Positions 9,801 through 11,393 of a DNA stretch of 11,393 nt are shown in pieces (positions within the stretch are counted from its first letter, which is position 1; each line of letters opens with the position of its first letter). Below the pieces are notes generated by a model that searched no databases, was not told where the DNA came from, and saw only the letters and a list, made by a program, of their open reading frames with translations. The position numbers were made by a program, and so were the translations under genes. Source of the DNA: Bacteroidaceae bacterium (GTDB lineage: Bacteria; Bacteroidota; Bacteroidia; Bacteroidales; Bacteroidaceae); contig JAFYYO010000101.1 of assembly GCA_017557475.1 (NCBI GenBank), positions 1 through 11,393 of the forward strand, written 5' to 3'.

Positions 9801-10913
9801 AGCGAGACGTTCGGTGCATTGGATGTCAAGATGACATACGATGCAGAGACCAATACCTTTACGACTGTAACGGAGATGGTTGAGAATGCCGACTATGTTG
9901 ACAATCTGTACTCTTTGAACCGCATCACTGCCGGTGCTGTCATCCAGCCCATTCCTGATGTGGCTGCCACTCCTGCTACTCCTTCTGCCGACCACATCAG
10001 ATACACCGTTTATGGTGATGTTCTTCAGTTCACTATTCCTGTTGCTGATGTCAACGATGTTCCTATTCTCCCTGGAAAGCTTTCATATAAGCTTTACTAT
10101 GACGAGGGTGATGGCGTAGCTAAGGAAGTTACGTTCACAACCGATCTCTATGAGAGAATCGAGGCTGACATGGCAGAGGTTGCTTATGGCTTCTCTGATC
10201 AATTTGACTTCTATGCTGACCATGTTTATCTGAACATGGAGCACGAGACTTGGACACGTGTCGGCATCCAGACCATCTATGCAGGTGGCGGTGAGACCAA
10301 CGCTTCTGAAATTGGCTGGTACGACATCATCGCTCCTTGGAGTCCTGAACTCCCCGAAGGTGCTGAGGTGGCTAAATACGAGTTCACAGGTACTCGCACT
10401 GATGGCACAAACAGTTACAGTTTTGCAATAGGCATTAATCTTGCTATGGTTGAGGACGATGTATATGTTCAGGGGCTCTGTTTTGCAAATACCAACCTTT
10501 GGCTTAAGGGTACTAAGGGTGAAGACAATGTTTACACCTTCTCCTTCGGCCAGTACATGGGTCTCTTAGTAGAGGAAGATGAAGATGCGACCTATTACAA
10601 TTACCTCTTCCTGCTGGGCTTCGACAATACTATTGGTGTAACCGAGTTCCAGATGAGCTATGACGAGGAGACAGGTAAATTCACTTCTCTTAACTTCATG
10701 GTAGAGAATGCCGACTACGTCGACAAGATGTACTACAACAGTTATGTTCTCGTTGGTGCAAAGCTTATTCCTGTAAGCGATCCCGATGCTATTTCGACTA
10801 TTGCTGCTGACGGTGAAGAGGGTAGCGTTCGCTACAACATCGCTGGTCAGCGTGTAGGCAAGAACTACAAGGGTATCGTAGTGGAGAACGGTAAGAAGTA
10901 CCTCCGCAAGTAA
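6858..10913 (+). CDS. Large secreted modular repeat protein (six A modules, three B modules, C-terminal tail)
   Basis: Exported protein of 1351 residues, function unknown. Signal peptide 1-21 (cleavage VGFA|QKS), no lipobox. Residues 22-81 form a basic, Ala/Pro-rich linker (RRAAAKSPAKAP near 61-72). Modules follow: A1 82-204, A2 216-345, B1 346-471, A3 475-614, A4 615-760, B2 761-892, A5 894-1035, B3 1036-1161, A6 1163-1307, tail 1312-1351. Each A module has G-D-D-V-Y-I-Q-G, then W-I-K-G-T, then F..GQ.LG, and looks all-beta. Each B module starts AATPA.PS and contains KLSYKLYY, F.T.LY and W...G.QSIY.GGGE..SEI.WY; it resembles a fibronectin-like beta domain I recall from Prevotella/Bacteroides secreted proteins. 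The tail VRYNIAGQRVGKNYKG, ending NGKKYLRK, resembles sorting tails of the type IX kind. A role as surface adhesin, matrix or substrate-binding protein is possible, and no catalytic motif is seen. The start ATG is well placed before the signal peptide. Confidence 0.9.
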   Translation: MRIKVFTLMLMAVLFSSVGFAQKSIPVEKRFAFNREAKFQLMKQNSFKSALAVNPQNNTGRRAAAKSPAKAPQVVTPPADGEVEYFTLEGTNSKGGNVTRTVEVIWDGDDDVYISGLSYYLPNAYVKGTFKGDDVIFEMGQYMGSLDGQDIYFGAMNKDDFTDAVATFDEDENAFIFSESVVDNADARRLDVLAYWEKGLIIAPGGEVVDKPVEIPIDLEIETYAYTAYDYFDEVDVSGNLNIGFYGNDVYIQGMSVDVPSAWIKGTFANDTTVLFPSGQMLEEDLYFISYDGDVAENYTLIYEPETGNFYEGPEAPMINMYKDRIYYSVYQFYYNYEIKKITEQAATPAKSVISPMEFLPKADVFKFALAKVDTDGEGLVAEKLSYKLYYTDEAGEVYNVTFTKADYPSLPEDLTEIPATFTDNNYFKDGALTLRMNGHTSWKMIGLSAVYYGGGESHESEIAWYTPTWPVTVTLPDGATVTEHTFKGETYNSDTGSGVPFEKIVGVAFVGNDMYIRGVGDANDDTWIKGTKNADGAYVFANGQDLGNYSSYYRLFFVGFDDDSNVSDVTLTVDAANGVYVLTEFRENASYTDRSYYLTRFLSGCTIDIAEAEVEVPTLVEVPEGLVTETWSFSATDHFDNVAVSRSVNVGFDGDDVYVQGISEVCPNAWVKGVVEDGQITFPFGQYLGTYNGYDIWFLGWNSSTVTVSDYVMEYDAEGGVMTNSSSVENLGINIYKNRISGSLYESYQVVTIKKVIEKAATPATPSITTMGFTYSGDKVEFNVPALDVDGDGLVTSKLSYKLYYDEGDGEAKEMTFTTDLYECLSEDMTVIPYGFVDVTEEHPNGWDFYTGAVYLNMDHSSWTRVGIQSIYTGGDETNVSEIGWYTITWPQTIELPEGAEVSTYVFSGTDSDGEFSRAVNVAMVGDDVYIQGVGTEDAESWIKGTKNDDGTSYTFAKGQTLGYFQTSTGRIYLLYLMGYSETFGALDVKMTYDAETNTFTTVTEMVENADYVDNLYSLNRITAGAVIQPIPDVAATPATPSADHIRYTVYGDVLQFTIPVADVNDVPILPGKLSYKLYYDEGDGVAKEVTFTTDLYERIEADMAEVAYGFSDQFDFYADHVYLNMEHETWTRVGIQTIYAGGGETNASEIGWYDIIAPWSPELPEGAEVAKYEFTGTRTDGTNSYSFAIGINLAMVEDDVYVQGLCFANTNLWLKGTKGEDNVYTFSFGQYMGLLVEEDEDATYYNYLFLLGFDNTIGVTEFQMSYDEETGKFTSLNFMVENADYVDKMYYNSYVLVGAKLIPVSDPDAISTIAADGEEGSVRYNIAGQRVGKNYKGIVVENGKKYLRK
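7503..8699 (+). repeat. Intragenic repeat unit 1: A2-B1-A3 modules
   Basis: Encodes residues 216-614. The unit consists of a Pro-type A module (P-S-A-W-I-K-G), a B module beginning AATPA, and a Lys-type A module (W-I-K-G-T-K-N). The same order recurs directly downstream with similar length, about 400 against 421 residues. That suggests a tandem duplication of a 1.2-kb block rather than independent module gain. Boundaries are set by eye and may shift by 5-10 residues. Confidence 0.65.
8700..9962 (+). repeat. Intragenic repeat unit 2: A4-B2-A5 modules
   Basis: Encodes residues 615-1035, the second copy of the A-B-A block. Its A5 shares the exact 20-base stretch starting TGGATTAAGG (9684-9703) with A3 of unit 1 (8439-8458). 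Its A4 ends in a helix-like stretch, VTIKKVIEKAATPA, matching YEIKKITEQAATPA at the end of A2. Confidence 0.65.
9963..10778 (+). repeat. Intragenic repeat unit 3: B3-A6 modules (partial copy)
   Basis: Encodes residues 1036-1307. This block lacks the leading Pro-type A module and appears to be an extra copy of B2-A5. Within it, 10086-10126 matches B2 at 9261-9301 in 39 of 41 bases, a level of identity well above that of the modules overall. It is directly followed by the C-terminal tail. Confidence 0.65.
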
Positions 10914-10919
10914 TCACCG

Positions 10920-10939
10920 CTTGTGCCTTTTGGCACGAG
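10920..10939 (+). other. Small hairpin between stop codon and terminator
   Basis: CTTGTGCC (10920-10927) pairs with GGCACGAG (10932-10939) across a TTTT loop, giving an 8-bp stem with one G-T pair. It begins 6 bases after the stop codon and has no T-tract of its own. It probably stabilises the 3' end of the mRNA or is a chance accessory to the terminator. Confidence 0.5.
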
Positions 10940-10949
10940 TTCCCGATAA

Positions 10950-10980
10950 GGGGCGGCTCAGTTTGAGTCGCCCCTTTTTT
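10950..10980 (+). terminator. Rho-independent terminator of the large repeat-protein gene
   Basis: GGGGCGGCTCA (10950-10960) pairs with TGAGTCGCCCC (10964-10974) over a 3-base loop, an 11-bp GC-rich stem with one G-T pair, followed by six T at 10975-10980. It lies 36 bases after the stop at 10913. This ends plus-strand transcription before the 22-bp array. Confidence 0.9.
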
Positions 10981-11073
10981 GTTGCCCGTATGCTTGATAG
11001 GGATATTGAATCTAATGGGGAATAAGATCGAAAAGAACGGCGAAGCTCAGAGCGTAATAAAACGTTCCCTGCA
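10981..11073. other. Intergenic spacer with no recognised feature
   Basis: I see no credible gene, RNA or clear promoter here. The last part (11052-11073) aligns weakly with the 22-bp unit that follows (about 9 of 22 positions), so it could be an eroded first copy, but that is near chance level. Confidence 0.4.
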
Positions 11074-11293
11074 TCATTGCCCAACATCACGTGTGTCATT
11101 CTCAATCGTCACGTGTGTTATCGCCAATCATCACGTGTATCATTGCCCAACATCACGTGCGTCATTGCCAATCATCACGTGTGTCATTTCCAATCGTCAC
11201 GTGTAATGTTTCCCAACATCGCGTGTGTAGCTCTCAAACTAGCCGTGCCTAGTTTGTCAATTAGCCCTGCCTGGTTTTCAATCTGCCTGTGGA
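11074..11293. repeat. Tandem array of about ten 22-bp units, most with a CACGTG core
   Basis: Head-to-tail units of exactly 22 bp with no spacers: starts at 11074, 11096, 11118, 11140, 11162, 11184, 11206, 11228, 11250 and 11272. Units 1-6 share the core TCACGTG near their 3' end, preceded by CAAC or CAATC and a TCATT-like head. Units 1 and 4 differ at one base. Unit 7 has CGCGTG in place of CACGTG. Units 8-9 keep the spacing but shift to a TAGCC(G/C)TGCC type, and unit 10 is strongly degenerate. The 22-bp period is not a multiple of three, so the array is unlikely to be coding. It is close to two turns of B-DNA, so a protein could sit on one face. Candidates include iteron-like or regulator-binding sites, or a neutral minisatellite. 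Function unknown. Confidence 0.93.
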
Positions 11294-11320
11294 GCGTTGG
11301 CAGAAGGCCTGTAGATAAAG

Positions 11321-11358
11321 AACAAAAAGAAAACCCCTCGCAGACAATCTGCAAGGGG
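11321..11358 (-). terminator. Rho-independent terminator for minus-strand transcription
   Basis: CCCCTCGCAGA (11334-11344) pairs with TCTGCAAGGGG (11348-11358) across a CAA loop, an 11-bp stem with one C-A mismatch. Read on the minus strand, the stem is followed by TTTTCTTTTT, a good T-tract; on the plus strand no T-tract directly follows. It therefore serves a gene converging from the right. Confidence 0.75.
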
Positions 11359-11367
11359 CTTCCGATG

Positions 11368-11393
11368 TTATGAGGCTTTCTTCTTTAGAAGAA
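11368..11393 (-). CDS. Possible C-terminal end of a convergent minus-strand gene, cut by the window edge
   Basis: On the minus strand one frame reads LLKKKAS and then TAA at 11370-11368, ten bases before the minus-strand terminator stem. The stop-then-terminator spacing is what a gene end would look like, and a basic C-terminus is plausible. Only seven codons are visible, so the product cannot be named, and another frame also contains a stop (FF then TAA) that could be the real one. Confidence 0.35.

Noticed and set aside
7101..10778. Mobile-element or transposon origin for the repeated DNA in the large gene
   Set aside because: The repeats are in frame, follow protein module borders and lack terminal inverted repeats or a transposase, so intragenic duplication explains them.
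11074..11293. CRISPR array
   Set aside because: Units are contiguous 22-mers that differ from each other at many positions, with no constant repeat separated by unique spacers and no cas gene nearby.
10979..11373. Small plus-strand genes through the repeat array (open frames 10979-11206 and 11077-11373)
   Set aside because: The 22-bp units contain no stop in some frames, so open frames arise automatically. The peptides are the same repeat read in shifting frames, there is no upstream promoter, and a strong terminator precedes them.
11378..11393. Hairpin TTCTTC-TTTA-GAAGAA at the right edge as a terminator
   Set aside because: The stem is only 6 bp and AT-rich, has no T-tract visible in the window, and overlaps the likely end of a minus-strand gene.

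Overview
The window looks like part of a Bacteroidales chromosome, most likely Prevotella-like. Three things point there. It carries a SusC/SusD outer-membrane import pair. Lipoprotein signal peptides are followed by acidic residues, and start codons are not preceded by consistent Shine-Dalgarno sequences but often by A-rich sequence. The last large protein has module types and a C-terminal tail that I recall from secreted Prevotella and Bacteroides proteins. This assignment rests on recognition, not on a database search.

Positions 1-6790 hold four tightly packed plus-strand genes: a SusC-type TonB-dependent receptor whose 5' part lies outside the window, a SusD/RagB substrate-binding lipoprotein, a zinc metallohydrolase lipoprotein with an HEFSH motif, and a DUF4302 lipoprotein. 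Gaps are 18 bp, a 1-bp overlap and 9 bp, so this is almost certainly one operon. The likely machine is a surface lid (SusD) on a TonB-powered pore (SusC), with a probable peptidase and an accessory lipoprotein on the same membrane. No glycoside hydrolase, lyase or sulfatase is visible, so a peptide or glycopeptide substrate is more likely than a plain polysaccharide.

After an 82% AT gap of 67 bp comes a 4056-bp gene (6858-10913) for a secreted protein of 1351 residues. It is built from two module types, A (six copies) and B (three copies), in the order A-A-B-A-A-B-A-B-A, and ends in a tail resembling a surface-sorting or anchoring signal. DNA-level identity between copies shows that part of the array grew by recent duplication or is being homogenised. 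It may share the operon's transcript or have its own promoter.

The gene is followed by a small hairpin and a strong rho-independent terminator (10950-10980). The last 400 bp are non-coding apart from the extreme right edge. They contain a tandem array of about ten 22-bp units (11074-11293), the first six with a central CACGTG palindrome, then a hairpin that works as a terminator for the minus strand (11321-11358), and probably the last codons of a convergent minus-strand gene. The 22-bp array has no explanation from the genes and is the most unusual element here; the modular protein is second.
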